Source: Cannabis sativa
Lineage: Eukaryota > Streptophyta > Magnoliopsida > Rosales > Cannabaceae
Direction: 5' to 3'
DNA length: 64,000 nt
Assembly (NCBI RefSeq): GCF_029168945.1
Contig: NC_083604.1
Span: forward strand, 5,820,812 to 5,884,811
Shown piece by piece: positions 1-11,085 of the stretch (positions within the stretch are counted from its first letter, which is position 1; every line of letters starts with the position of its first letter). A program made the translations under genes and the position numbers. The notes below the pieces were generated by a model. It saw only the letters and a list, made by a program, of their open reading frames with translations. It was not told where the DNA came from and searched no databases.

Positions 1-1249
1 CAAGAAAATCCACTAATTAAATTTGTAGAGAGTTGGTTTTCTACTTCCAAGGTCTGATGTTTATCCTCAAAACAAACATAACATGAAATATTTAGATAGT
101 TTTGCCGTGCGTGTAAACCGAAATCATGAAACCATGGCCTGTCCCACTTCCTTCCCTTCGATCAAATCTCACTTTTCGATTTCAATGAATTCCATGGTCA
201 CGATTGCTTTCTGAATCTTTCCAACCACATCATCATCTTGTCAACCAAATAGGCACTCTTTATTTTTCATCCTTTCATGTCTTTTCTTTTCTTTCTTTCT
301 AATTAAATAAATTAAAATAAAAAAGTCAACTAAAATTGACTTTATGTTGTTCCTTGTAACGTATGAAATTTGTGTTCTTTTGTTTTATTCTTTCTAAATT
401 TAAGAATATTAAGTCTCAAGAAGAGATAACGTGAGAGCAAACATACTTACAATAACAAAGAATAACTATCAAATATTTGATTTATATATATTATATAATA
501 ATTCATGGTGGTTGTGACAACATGCAAATAACTTTTAAAGTATAAATAAAGTAGCTTTGATGATTTTTTTTTTGTTGTTGTTCAAATGGTAACTCAAATT
601 CATGTCTATCAAATTGACTGTGTATTTTAATGCATCCATACATTTTGCTATTATTATAACAAAATGTTAACACAGTCTTCTTGTAGGACTCGTCACACTG
701 CAGAATAATTCGATCATGAATATAGTTATTTTGTGGGACCAATCTCCAACATTACTGCAAATAATATGCAACATTATCTGTGCAATTTAATTCTAAATTA
801 TTCAGTTATGACGATATTATTAGGAGGAAAGATAATATTAAACAAATGTTAAGTACGGTAATTATTAAAGATGAATGTCCATTAGTGACTTATGGCATGA
901 TAATTTTTTTAGATAATTGGGTTTATAAGGAAATATGTCTTAAAGGGTAAGGCAATGACAATGTAGGCGGTGTTGTAAGGCAATGGCAACGTAGGCACGC
1001 GGTGCGGTGGGGTAAGGCAATGACAACCAAGTAGCAGCAACTGATGATGGCCATGGTCACCTTGGCTTCTTTAAAGGGTTGGTTATGAGCTTTTATAACT
1101 TGGACAGTTCTTAATGTAGCAACAAAATCAAGTACCTAAGTTATGCAATTTTGTTCGGTTGCTTAAACAGAGACCAATCCTCATCCCCATGTGTCATCAA
1201 AGAGAAAATAGTCTTCTCTCTCTTGAGTTAAGACAGGCCTCTTTAGATT
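1..1249. other. Intergenic AT-rich DNA, no gene seen
   Basis: I see no gene-like reading frame with a recognisable product. Positions about 946-1030 hold a short imperfect repeat of a GC-richer unit (GTAAGGCAATG, three copies). The rest is ordinary AT-rich spacer. Confidence 0.6.
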
Positions 1250-2660
1250 GTCAGGTTATTTTTAGTATTAATTTTAGATTAAATTTAGTATATTTTTAAT
1301 TGAGTTTTAATTGTGTTTGGAGCATTTTCACGTTTGTTATCTTTTATTTTTGCAGATTTAAAATAGAAGAAGATTAGAAAATATCAAAGGAATAAGATGA
1401 AAAAAAAGATAAAAATATCTCACAAAAGATGATATTTAAAATAGAGAAAATTGTGTAAGAAAATAAAACTGAAACTTCAAGTCTGAATTCGACTATCTTC
1501 TGATTAGATTTTGGAAAAAGTCAAAACATAAAAGTCCTAGATCTCTCTTTCGTCTTTCCAGAACATCTTGAATCGTCTGATTCCGAGCAATCTCGAGAGA
1601 GTTATGGCCACTATCAGTCGACGCAGCAGAAAAATCATTGTCGAACTCTAACACGGGCCGCGACATGACTTTAGCATGCCGCGGCCCACTCCCCTAAACA
1701 ACCAACACAAAAATCGTATTTTTCTCTCACGTGGGTGTTGGGGGTTTTCTAGTTCGAATGAGCATTTAATATGTCCGTTTTTCTATCTTTTTAGTCTCTG
1801 AAAGCCTATATAAAAGGTGGACTGGAGTTGATTTCAGCCAAGCAATTTCAGAAAGAAATAAACAGAAAATACAGATGCGAATTGGAGAGATCAACTGCAA
1901 TATTAGAGACATTTTTTTAGAGGATTTTCAACATTCTTTTCTTCTCTATTTTTATCTCTTTTCTTAAAGTTAATATGTGTGATTGTACTCTCATAAACAT
2001 GAGTAGCTAAACATTTAATTAGGGTTAGATGGAGATTGTTTAACATTATTTTATGGTTTTAATATGATTTATTTTCCCCCTAATTTCTATGTAGTTTATT
2101 TTATTTGTACTTAACTACTTTTAATTGCTCGATCACCAATTAACTGTCTATGATTTTGATGCGAGATCTGAAGAGTAAGTATCAATTATGCTATAGTGAA
2201 ATAGAACTGAGTTTCGATATAGAACGAGAGTACTTATATGGTTTAGATAGCTTATAGGGTTTCTGTATTTAATGCATGTGGCATGTTAAATTTATCACGA
2301 GAGTAGAAAGTTTACATGTAATTGAGGTTTATATATATGAGAAGACTATAAATTACCTTAGTAAACCTGCTATTGCATAAAAATTAACCTTAGGAAAATA
2401 ATCATATTAGGTCATAATCAATAGAAACAATTGAAATCGAAACCTTAATTTTAATTAACTGTGAATTTTCTTAAATAATTGTTTCTTATTAGTTTTCTTA
2501 TTTTTAATTCTTTTCTAATTTTTATTTAATCAAATAAAAGTAAAAGTTTAATTTCAACGTACTTACCTACAATCCCTGTGAGATCGACCTCACTCCTGGT
2601 GAGTTTACTACTTGTAACGACACGTACAAGTGCGTGTGCAAAATATCACAACATAGATAT
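1250..2660 (+). mobile_element. Remnant of gypsy-type LTR and leader
   Basis: A TATA box (CTATATAAAAGG, about 1806-1817) is followed by a long T-rich leader. The segment ends near 2566-2645 with the phrase GAGATCGACCTCACTCCTG and 'gagtttactacttg', which is typical of the leader just upstream of the primer site in plant Ty3/gypsy (Tat/Ogre-like) elements. A related phrase recurs at 11010-11045. No gag or pol follows, and the NRT3 promoter begins soon after. I infer a truncated or solo LTR-plus-leader. I could not fix the ends or a target-site duplication. Confidence 0.5.
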
Positions 2661-2985
2661 AAGAAGAGGTTGAAGACTTGGCAATTAGTATACTTCTTGA
2701 GGCGAGTCCCAGCCTAGATTTTTGGTTTGAGTACTGTAATTGAGCTTTTAGTACACCACAACACGTTCTACTTTTACATACGTGTCAACTAAGAGAATAG
2801 TACACTTATGATCACATCTTAAAGCACCAAAAAACAAAGAAACATAGCCCACCCCTTTGCCATGCTACTTGGAAAAAAGTAGACAAGTTATAGGACTTAG
2901 TTGACTCTTGAGAATTGATTTGAGCCACAGCTACATATTTAGACCCACTTGTACAAGTTTTTCTACTACACAAGTACAGATTCCT

Positions 2986-2993
2986 TATAAAAA
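2986..2993 (+). promoter_or_regulatory. Probable TATA box of the NRT3-like gene
   Basis: TATAAAAA lies 97 bases upstream of the ATG at 3083, a normal spacing for a plant gene with a short leader. It is the best TATA match between the upstream LTR remnant and the start codon. Confidence 0.55.
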
Positions 2994-3082
2994 TCAGTCT
3001 CAAACTTTGATTTTCTACGTTTACTACCAATATAAAGTCTTACCATTCTTCTTTTTCTCCAAAAGAAAAAAGAATATCAGCA

Positions 3083-3902
3083 ATGGAATCTCTTGTAGTC
3101 ATCAGCTTTCTACTGTTCTGCTTAGCTCAAACTTGTTATGGTGATGTTCTCTTCTCTTCTCTCCCAAGAACTCTAGTGGTCAGTGCTTCCCCTCTACAAG
3201 GTCAAGGTATGAAGAATTGTAGCTTTATTTGCTCTTTATTTTAATCGGCAAAAGGAACATCCATACTTACAGAGTAATCTAAGACTTGGGATTTTTACTA
3301 ATCTCAATTAGTTTACATCTGAATATTTTCTTATAGTATTCTTTAGGGCTCCATGGTGTGTGTGGTTAAAGCCTTTCTCACTGTGACTTTCTACACTTTA
3401 TGGTGCAGTATTGAAGGCTGAAGAGGACAGAATTACTGGGAAATGGGGTTTGAATGAGAGCTTCAAGGCATCTGGAGTCGGTATAGAGTACAAGAATGTG
3501 AAAGTGAGTTTGTGTTATGCTCCGGTGAGCCAGATAGACCGGGGATGGAGGAAAACCGTAGACAACTTGAACAAAGACAAGACCTGTCAATTCACCATTG
3601 CTAATGGAAACTATGATGCTTCTCAGACTAGTCAAAGCTTCGATTGGCCAATTGAAAACGATATTCCTTCAGCTACCTACTTTGTGAGAGTCTACGCTTA
3701 CAACTCCTCCGGTGAGGAGGTGGGGTTTGGCCAGACTACAGATGCTAGTAAGATCAGTAACCTGTTTAAAATCCAAGGAATCAGTGGAAATCAGGTGTCA
3801 TTTGACATTGCTTCGATTTGCTTCTCTGCTTTTTCTGTGGTGTCCTTCTTTGGATTTCTCATAATGGAGAAAAGAAAGAATAAGAGTCCTTCAGAGAACT
3901 AA
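3083..3902 (+). CDS. NRT3.1: High-affinity nitrate transporter accessory protein (NRT3/NAR2)
   Basis: Two exons, 3083-3206 and 3409-3902, are joined at a GT-AG intron to give 205 aa. Residues 1 to about 20 form a signal peptide (hydrophobic LVVISFLLFCLAQ). The middle carries the family signature VKVSLCYAP-SQIDRGWRKT, then DKTCQF, IPSATYFVRVYAY and GFGQTTDA. A C-terminal membrane helix (about 172-195, ASICFSAFSVVSFFGF) is followed by a short Lys-rich cytosolic tail. In plants NRT3 proteins bind NRT2 transporters at the plasma membrane and are needed for high-affinity nitrate uptake. Length matches the usual ~200-210 aa. The start was chosen because the intron phase joins a single base of exon 1 to exon 2 and gives a clean signal peptide. 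The symbol is by family resemblance; paralogue number is not certain. Confidence 0.93.
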
Positions 3903-4823
3903 GGTAATGGCTGCTTAGATATATTGCTGACTTACCTCAAACTTGAAGTGTTCCCCCGTTTGTAGTTTTTCTTAAAACACCCTTCTATTATTACAACTTC
4001 TGGTTCACAAATCTCAAGTCAAGCACCTATTAGCACTTAGCCCGAACACTGTATACAGTTCACTGTAATTCTGGAATGAAAGGAAGAATGAAAAGTTTTA
4101 AAAGCTTACTTAGATAACTCATCATGAAGCATAAGATAACAAAAGGAATCTTTCTAATTGCAGTTTGAACAGAAAAATAAAAATATTGTATTTATACTTT
4201 TTTAGCTAATGAGTTCCCAAATTTAAATTCTTCTATTCTATTCACATAGTTTATTGCGCTGAGAAGAATCTTTGGCATAAAGAAAGGGAGACACAAGTTC
4301 CAGTACAATAGGTAAATAGCATAGTAGTTATTCTATATATTGGATTCCCAAATCCAAGACAGAACAAGTAATAGTTTTCATTTTCTAGAACCAATTATTT
4401 TTTGTTTCCACTTTCCATACAAATAATAACAAATAATATAGAACCATTTCCAAGAATTCTAAAAAATACATTACATAGCATACATTCTAACTATCAAAAC
4501 TTCAGTACAATGTTCTCTTCTCTTTAAGATATTTTATAAGCAGACTATATTATTACTCAATTGACTTCTTTCCAAAAGCAAGAAAACACAATAAAGAAGG
4601 TGAAAGAGAAAAAGGGGTTCTTTTTAATTTGGCCCTCTTAACAAAAATCATCATCACCTATTCACCTTAGTAGCTTTACTGTTCTTACACCCAACGTTTT
4701 ACTCTTTCAAAATTATACTATACCCATCAATTTTCTTTGTACTGTATGTATTGTTCATTTTTGTCCTGTTCAAGAAAAAGATATAATTTGCCTATATAAT
4801 CTATGTATATATATTATAAAAAA
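3903..4823. other. Convergent 3' intergenic region
   Basis: This stretch lies between the stop codons of the convergent NRT3-like and SUFE2 genes. It is AT-rich and presumably contains both 3' UTRs. I see no further gene or clear repeat. Confidence 0.6.
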
Positions 4824-5606
4824 TCATAGAACATGAGAGAGAAAGCAAAGCAAGTAATGACTAACATGAGCTTGAGCCGAACCTCCATGATTTTCAGTAG
4901 CGAATTCATCAATAGAAGAAGATAAAGTTTCGAAAGAGAGGTTTCTATTTCTCTCATCAACCAAAGCTTTGGTCTTTTTCTGCATAGTTATCAATATATT
5001 CTGCCATGTATTCACCCTCGAATTTCCCCTTCCGTGCAACCCAACATTCACATATTCAAAATCCTCCGTCTTCAACTCCAAAACCTTCTCACCCTCAGCC
5101 CCATTCATTACCCAAATCAAACACGAACAGAACCCTTTAGAAATCTCCGAATCACTATCTGCTCTAAACCCTACCCTCCCATTCTCATCCATCTTCGCCT
5201 CTACCCAAACCTGAGTCGCGCAACCCGCGACCCGGTTCTCCTTAACCCGACCCGATTCATCGTAAGGCGGCAGCTTCGACGCGTAGTGAAGCAACCTCTT
5301 CACACGGTCCATCGGCTCCGCCAGCGACTTGAATTCCAAAACTAACCGTTGAAGCTTATCGGCAACGGAGAGCTCGGATGCCCCCGGCGGCATTTCAATC
5401 TCGGTGAAACTGTTAGGGTTCCTCCTCCTGGCATTCAATTCCGGTGAGAGAAAATTACAACATTTTAAAGAATTATTTCTCTTGGACTTAGAATTAGCAC
5501 ATCTTAAGGTAGAGTTGCTAGAATGCTTTATCGGTGTTGTTGAAGAAGGAAAGCAACATTGAGGAAGAGGAAGATGAGTACTGATTCGTATAATGGAAGA
5601 ATTCAT
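4824..5606 (-). CDS. SUFE2: Chloroplast SufE-like sulfur acceptor (SUFE2 type)
   Basis: A single-exon 260-aa protein. Residues 1 to about 65 are rich in Ser, Asn, Arg and Lys with few acidic residues, as in a plastid transit peptide. Residues about 78-225 form a SufE domain: LVLEFKSLAEPMDRVKRLLHYASKLPPY, then the active-site motif VAGCATQVWV with the sulfur-accepting cysteine at residue 129. SufE proteins take persulfide sulfur from the cysteine desulfurase NFS2 and stimulate it during plastid Fe-S cluster assembly. There is no BolA domain (as in SUFE1) and no quinolinate synthase domain (as in SUFE3), and the length is close to Arabidopsis SUFE2, so I call SUFE2 type. It is convergent with the NRT3-like gene. 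Confidence 0.9.
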   Translation of the reverse strand: MNSSIIRISTHLPLPQCCFPSSTTPIKHSSNSTLRCANSKSKRNNSLKCCNFLSPELNARRRNPNSFTEIEMPPGASELSVADKLQRLVLEFKSLAEPMDRVKRLLHYASKLPPYDESGRVKENRVAGCATQVWVEAKMDENGRVGFRADSDSEISKGFCSCLIWVMNGAEGEKVLELKTEDFEYVNVGLHGRGNSRVNTWQNILITMQKKTKALVDERNRNLSFETLSSSIDEFATENHGGSAQAHVSHYLLCFLSHVL

Positions 5607-6016
5607 GTTTGGACAGAAAGAAAGTGAAAAAGAAAATATTTATATTTGATTTGATTTTTGTTTTGAAGACCCTAAAAATGTGTGTCTGCAAATGAGTTTA
5701 ATGGGGTTTTGCATTTCTCTTCTGATTTTATAAGTAAGAAAAAATATGAGAGAGAGAGAAAGAGACCAACCAAAGAAGGCGCGAAATTTATTTATTTATT
5801 TTTCCAAGAAAAGGTATGCTTTTACTCCTTCAAATAATGTTTCTTATTATTTCATAGTTTGCCACTAAATATTTTATTTTCTTTTTATTCTTATTTGGTA
5901 ATTTAGTCACTAAAATAAAATAAAGAATTAATATTATTTTAAATTTTGTGTTTTTGTAAAAGTTATTGATTTGGATTATGTGTTAAATGATAAAATAGAT
6001 CATGTATTTTCTAAAA
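5607..6016. other. SUFE2 upstream region
   Basis: This is the 5' flank and presumed promoter and leader of SUFE2, ending at the TIR element. It is AT-rich, with short GA runs near 5750-5765. No other feature is recognised. Confidence 0.5.
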
Positions 6017-7077
6017 GGTCATGTTTGGTACGCAGGACTGGATTGGATTAGAGAGGCTAATTTGTCCAATTTCAGTGTTTGGGCATGTTAGAAGTTCGGA
6101 TAACTAATCCAACTAACCTCATCTGTCTGGGATTTATCACATGCAGTAGGGTGGGATAAATAATGGATAAGTTAAAAAATACCTCTTTTTTGTATCTATT
6201 AATCAAAAATACTTTCATATTATTTTTTTATTAAAATATACCCACTTTTTGAGTGCATTCCTAATATATCATCACTCTTTACTTAAATCTAGCATATAAT
6301 TTACATAACTTAAGAGATCTGACGGGGACATCATTCATAAAAGTGGGTATATCTAAAAAATATGAAAATAAAGGTAAAAATTAAAACAAGTATATAAAGT
6401 GGGTATACAATACAGGTGAGATTTTTTTTTATCGTTTTTTTAATTTTAATTTTATTAATATATTTTAAATTTAATAAGAATTTAAATGAAATAATTATCA
6501 TACATTTAGTTATAAATTTTTTTATCAAAAATTTATTCATTAAAATTAGTGAAAATGTATAATTTTGAATTATTATACATAAGTTTTAAAAAAAATATTA
6601 TTAATTAAACAATAGTTACTTAAATTGATTTTAAGAAAAATAATAATTATATATTATTTTTAAATTACTAGAAAATTTATATAAATATTTTAAAAAATTA
6701 ATATTTATGTTAAATTTGTAAACAGTTTTATATTATTCAAGTATTTTATTTTACTATTTTAATTATTTATTAAATAAAAAATATGATAAAATATTTTATT
6801 ATATATTTATGATATATATTTAATTATATGGGATACATTATTTTGTTTTATTTTATAATTTATTTATTTTTTATTTTGTTTTTTTGCTACGAATTATTCA
6901 TTTCTATTTATTTATTATTATATATTTTTATTTTAATTTAAGTTTTTCTTTTTCTAAAATGAAATAAATAAAATAGTCCAATCTATTCTTAAACCAAACA
7001 CAGGATTACTTTCAACATAATCCAATCTTGTCTAGTCCAGTCCAATCCAGTCCAATCATGCGTACCAAAACGGGCCC
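6017..7077. mobile_element. 1.06-kb non-autonomous TIR element (MITE-like)
   Basis: The left end reads GGTCATGTTTGGTACGCA and the right end, reverse complemented, reads GGGCCCGTTTTGGTACGCA. Both continue into GATTGGA/ACTGGATTGG motifs. Three A's flank each side (6014-6016 and 7078-7080), consistent with a 3-bp target duplication. The interior is extremely AT-rich with no coding capacity. GG-starting ends containing GTTTGGTA and a 3-bp duplication suggest a PIF/Harbinger-like MITE, although the duplication is not the canonical TWA. Confidence 0.7.
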
Positions 7078-7156
7078 AAATAGTATAAATAGGACCTTGA
7101 GCCTAATTTTCAATAATGGTCATACACACCTCGTCGGCATAGAGCTGAGCGAAACG

Positions 7157-7160
<4 letters not shown>

Positions 7161-7240
<80 letters not shown>
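7161..7240. repeat. (GA)40 microsatellite
   Basis: An uninterrupted run of GA dinucleotides 80 bases long. It makes an artefactual Arg-Glu repeat reading frame on the plus strand that should not be taken as a gene. Confidence 0.98.
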
Positions 7241-7243
<3 letters not shown>

Positions 7244-7396
7244 GGCCTTGTGGACTACTAAAAATGTGGAGGAAGCTAAATATTTTTTGGAAATGGGGTT
7301 TAGTTTAGGTTAGCTTGCGGGGGTCCACACCTTATCTCGGTGATTGGGTCTGGTTTGGATCGAAGGTGGAGGAAGAAGAAGAAGTTACATGGTTAG

Positions 7397-7825
7397 TATA
7401 ATGTCCCCACTTCAAGCTTCCATTGGGCCCTTACACCCACGACATGATGGCTCTTATACACGAGTACGTCACTCTAGCTACTTCATGGAATGACGACTGA
7501 TCCTACAGACCAACAAGAGTGTTTCTAGCGTGCTTTGTCCTCACTTGCACGCTTCCTGAGAAAACTTCCTAAGAGGTTACCTATCCTGAAATTACCCCAG
7601 GTCAAGCACGCTTAACCATGGAGTTCTTTCGAGATGGGCCAAAAAACAAGATGCACCTTGTTGATATAGGTAGTACTAATCAATTCATTTAAGCTATCTT
7701 CAACTGTGCAATCTCATACCTACACAGTCTCAGAATCATCTCACTTGACCTTCCCCTGGCGATGTGTGATTGCACAGCTTACCCAGTATTTCTTTTTACG
7801 GATCACGGGACCACTGATTGTCACA
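7397..7825 (-). mobile_element. Cassandra-type TRIM LTR (solo)
   Basis: On the minus strand the LTR begins TGTGACAATCAGTGG at 7825 and ends GGGGACATTATA at 7397. It is flanked by CTAAT on one side and CTAAC on the other, a near-perfect 5-bp target duplication. The centre resembles 5S rRNA, the defining property of Cassandra LTRs. No second LTR is present, so this looks like a solo LTR. It is about 430 bp, in the range for the family. The terminal CA has decayed to TA. Confidence 0.75.
7540..7650 (-). ncRNA. 5S rRNA-like segment inside the Cassandra LTR
   Basis: On the minus strand the order is CCCATC, GAACTCCATGGTTAAGCG, TGCTTG, then GGATAGGTAACCTC and TTAGGAAGT. These match the order of the 5S rRNA internal promoter blocks (AACTCCGCAGTTAAGCGTGCTTGG and GGATGGGTGACCTCCTGGGAAGT). 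It is diverged from true 5S, so it is a retrotransposon-borne 5S-like element rather than a functional 5S gene. RNA polymerase III transcription is known for the family but not shown here. Confidence 0.72.
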
Positions 7826-8731
7826 ATTAGGTTGGGGGTTTTGGTCTTTCGAGAAGAAAGAGAAAGAGAAAGAAAAGAAAAAGGAAAAAAAGTTTTTTTT
7901 TTTATTTTTTTTAATATTTTAATAATTAATATTACTTGGATCACTAAAAGTTTACCATATGTACATTTGTGTACACGTAGGCAATTTACTGTGTCACTTA
8001 ACTAAAATTTTTGAATGGGAAGGTAATGAGCAAAATAGAATCTAGGTTCAGTAGGTTTTATTTTCAAAATTTCATTTTTTATAATTAAGTATTAAAAAAG
8101 ATAAAATTTAAATAATTTTACCGTAAAAATTTTAAAATATATGTGTGCACCATTATTAATCTTCATTAAAAAATTGTATTTGTTGTAATCATATTATTTA
8201 AGAAATAATTGTAAGCTATAATAAAAGTTTTCCAATTTTTTAAAAAATATATATTGGGTAAGCAAGTACGTGATGTGACAATGACATACATATTTTAAGG
8301 GTTATAATTAAAAGTACAACCCACTTAGCAGCCTAACACAATCCACTCCAACACCAAAAAGTTTGTTGGTATTGTAAATTTGTAATATATAATAAATAAG
8401 GCCAATCATGTTTGAATTGAAGGATGTGAAATCTCAATATCATTTAGCCATTAGATGGATATAGAATGTGCACTTTTGGTATCTTAGGGTTATATGTGTG
8501 CCATGAAGCAAGGATATGAAATTTGATAAAATTTGGTAACCGGCTCAATTTTATCCTATTATTATACTATCTTATATTAACATAATATTTTAAATTGGTA
8601 TAGTAAATTGTACTTTTAATATTATTATTACTTTTTGTTTTGTTTTTATTATTAGTACGTTTACTTGTTTACTAGATGTGAATGTGATGTTATATTATTA
8701 TTTTATTTGCATAACCTAAGTGACATTGAGA
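7826..8731. other. AT-rich intergenic DNA
   Basis: No gene or clear repeat boundary. A purine-rich tract (7849-7890) is followed by long A/T runs. Confidence 0.5.
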
Positions 8732-10695
8732 TTTTTTTTTTTTTTTTTGCTAAAAGATCAAATTCCATTAAGCTAAAACGTGAAGTTTGGTGAGCACATG
8801 GGAGCTCACTTCCCGAAAACGAAGAAAACCATTACAAGTATGAGTCAAGCCCATCTAGCAAGAGCATGAGTCGCCTCATTAGACTCTCGCAGGATCCAAC
8901 TTACAGAAAACACATTCCTATTCAAAACACGGAGCAACTTATTGAAAGAAAATTGAACATTCCAGTGCGGCCGATGACCTTCCACCAAAGCTTGCACCAA
9001 TTGTCGATTGTCGGAAAAGAAATCAACTTCCTCCACAGCAGCAGCACAGGCCAAGTGAATCCCAAACATTAGCGCCTCCAACTCACCCTGTAAGACTGAA
9101 ATCGCCTTCACATTCTTTGCCCTGAAGCACTTGGCAAACCCATCATTGTCAAAGAAAACAGCCACCACCGCGCCACCTTCCTTTGCAGAAGCATAGTCCA
9201 CGAAACATTTCACTCGGTCTGGTCTCGGGAGGCCCCAACGAACCACCTCAATGCCACCACTCTGCCCATCACTCACGAAACCAGGGACCAACAAAGAACT
9301 ATGTTCTTGGTAACACTTCTCCACAACAGCCCTTAACCCATCCAGCACCAAAGGAGTTTTGTTATGGAACATGTCATTCTTAACACTCCACAATTTATGA
9401 TACACAATTGCACCATAAAGAACAAATTCATCTTGCTCGCTCTTTGACAAATTTTGAGAAAATGGGGGGTTGAAGCCACGTGACAGCTTCACGCCCACTC
9501 TCAAAATTGAAAGAGTTGATATGGATGTTCCATTTGCTAGCAAACCAGATATGATTACTGACATTACAGTGAGCAACAAAATGACTCACAACATCACCAT
9601 TACCTTCACCACAAAGAACACATTGTCCAGGGCTATGCCCGAAAATAGACTGAAGCTTGGACCCAAACGGCAAAGTATCCTAGCAAAGCTTCCACAGAAA
9701 AAGCTTGAGCCTCTCATGCAATTTTAATTTCCAAATACGGCTACAAGTTAGATTAGTAAGGTTGAAGCGAGCCTCATTCAAATCCCAATACGCCCGTTTA
9801 ATGGAGAATTCTCCCGAAGGAGCAGATTTCCAACACAAAGAATCATGAAACTGAAGGGAGTTGAAATCAACAACCTTAAAAATATTTAAAGCTTCAAGCC
9901 GAAACCAGGTTGAGATCAGCTGATAATTCCAATCTAATCCCGAATCCAACATAAGATCCCCAACATTAACATTCTCTGTGACTCTCGGATTAATGACACT
10001 ATTGTCACAAACAAACCCGTCTCCTCCTGTCCAGCAACTCCAAATACTCACCTTTAATTCCTTCCCAATCATCCACACACTCTGATCTGTAATGAATTTT
10101 CTCGTTGCCCAAATACCTTTAGCCACTGGGGAAGCTGAGGCCGGCAGATTAGAAGAGAGAAAATCAGTTCTATTACAGTATTTTTCCAACAGCGCTGACT
10201 TCCAAATGGTCATGTGTTCTGAAGCCATCATCCAACCAAGTTTAGAGATCAGACAAAAGTTAATATCCTCAGTTCTTCTAAGGCCTAAACCATCACAAGA
10301 CTTCGGCTTGAAAATGGAGTCCTAAGCTTTGAGAGCAAGAAATCTACCATCTTTAGTATTCCCAGTCCACCAAAATTTACGAAGGATACCATCAATCTTA
10401 TTTGTCATCTTGTGAGGCAAAAGAAATACGGACATAGTATATATCAGGATCGAGGCCAACACGCTCTTAATCAGAGTTGTTCTAGCCGCTTGAGACAATA
10501 ATTTGGCTCTCCACCCTTCTAGCCGCATGCTTATCTTTTCTATAATAAACTCGAACTCGGAGTTGTTCTTGCCACTGACAATCAAAGGATTTCCAAGAAA
10601 TTTTTCACCTTTTGTAATTTCTTCAAACCCAAGACTGGAAAAAATATCCTCCCGGCATCTCAGAGTGCAATTCTTAGAGAAGATGAGTTTATTGT
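8731..10695 (-). mobile_element. 5'-truncated plant LINE (non-LTR retrotransposon)
   Basis: Read on the minus strand from about 10695, it starts inside reverse transcriptase (LIFSKNC, then EKFLGNPLIVSGKNN, then WRAKLLSQAARTTLIKSV). It continues through the post-RT region (10231-9680, EFSIKRAYWDLNE, WKLKLHERLKLFLWKLC) and a zf-RVT zinc-binding segment (GQCVLCGEGNGDVVSHF, about 9610). It ends with an RNase H-like domain (9250-8845, VKCFVDYAS, LQGELEALMFGIHLA, ILRESNEATHALA). The 3' tail is the plus-strand T17 at 8732-8748. Reading frames switch several times, so it is dead. No target-site duplication could be found. Confidence 0.88.
8845..10690 (-). pseudogene. Degenerate LINE RT / zf-RVT / RNase H polyprotein
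   Basis: The coding part of the LINE lies in at least four open pieces: 10322-10690 (RT thumb), 9680-10231, 9428-9673 (zf-RVT Cys/His) and 8845-9579 (RNase H). Stops and frameshifts separate them, and the RT catalytic YADD region is missing because the copy is truncated at its 5' end. It cannot make a working enzyme. Confidence 0.85.
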
Positions 10696-11085
10696 TTAAT
10701 GCTGATTATATGTTAGTCTATTTCAGAGATGATTAGATAACATGTGATTTAGGATCTAAAAGATCTAAAAAAAATTAAGTTAATTTTTAGAATATGTCAT
10801 TCACATTAAGAAAGAGAATAGTAATTAGAATTAACAGTTGGGTAAGTAAATCAACAGAATCCGCTTCTCTAATTTCCTATCGTTAAATAAATATATTTTC
10901 ATTACTTAATTTTATTTTCTGGTTATTCTTTGTTTTTATCTTCAACAAAAATTATTGTTTACCAAATAGAAATATAAGTCTAATTTAGTGGTATTCAGTA
11001 TAATTCTTTGTGGGATCGACCTCACAGGTGTGAGTACTACTTGATTATGTGCACTTACGTAGTTATTTATAATTTTTCGTAACAA
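10696..11085 (+). mobile_element. Fragment of gypsy LTR/leader
   Basis: This contains GTGGGATCGACCTCACAGGTGTGAGTACTACTTG (11010-11043 region) and then an ATAATTTTTCGTAACAAG-like end. It resembles the leader near 2566-2645 and plant Tat-type gypsy leaders. It abuts the truncated LINE on one side and oppositely oriented gag-like debris on the other, so the block is nested and rearranged. Confidence 0.45.

Noticed and set aside
4969..5345. Plus-strand frames opposite SUFE2
   Set aside because: Antisense shadows; the minus-strand frame has the SufE active-site motif.
7028..7243. 71-aa frame ending in an Arg-Glu repeat
   Set aside because: Created by the (GA)40 tract; the rest overlaps the right end of the TIR element.
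8732..8748. T17 run as a possible transcription terminator
   Set aside because: It is the reverse complement of the LINE poly(A) tail.
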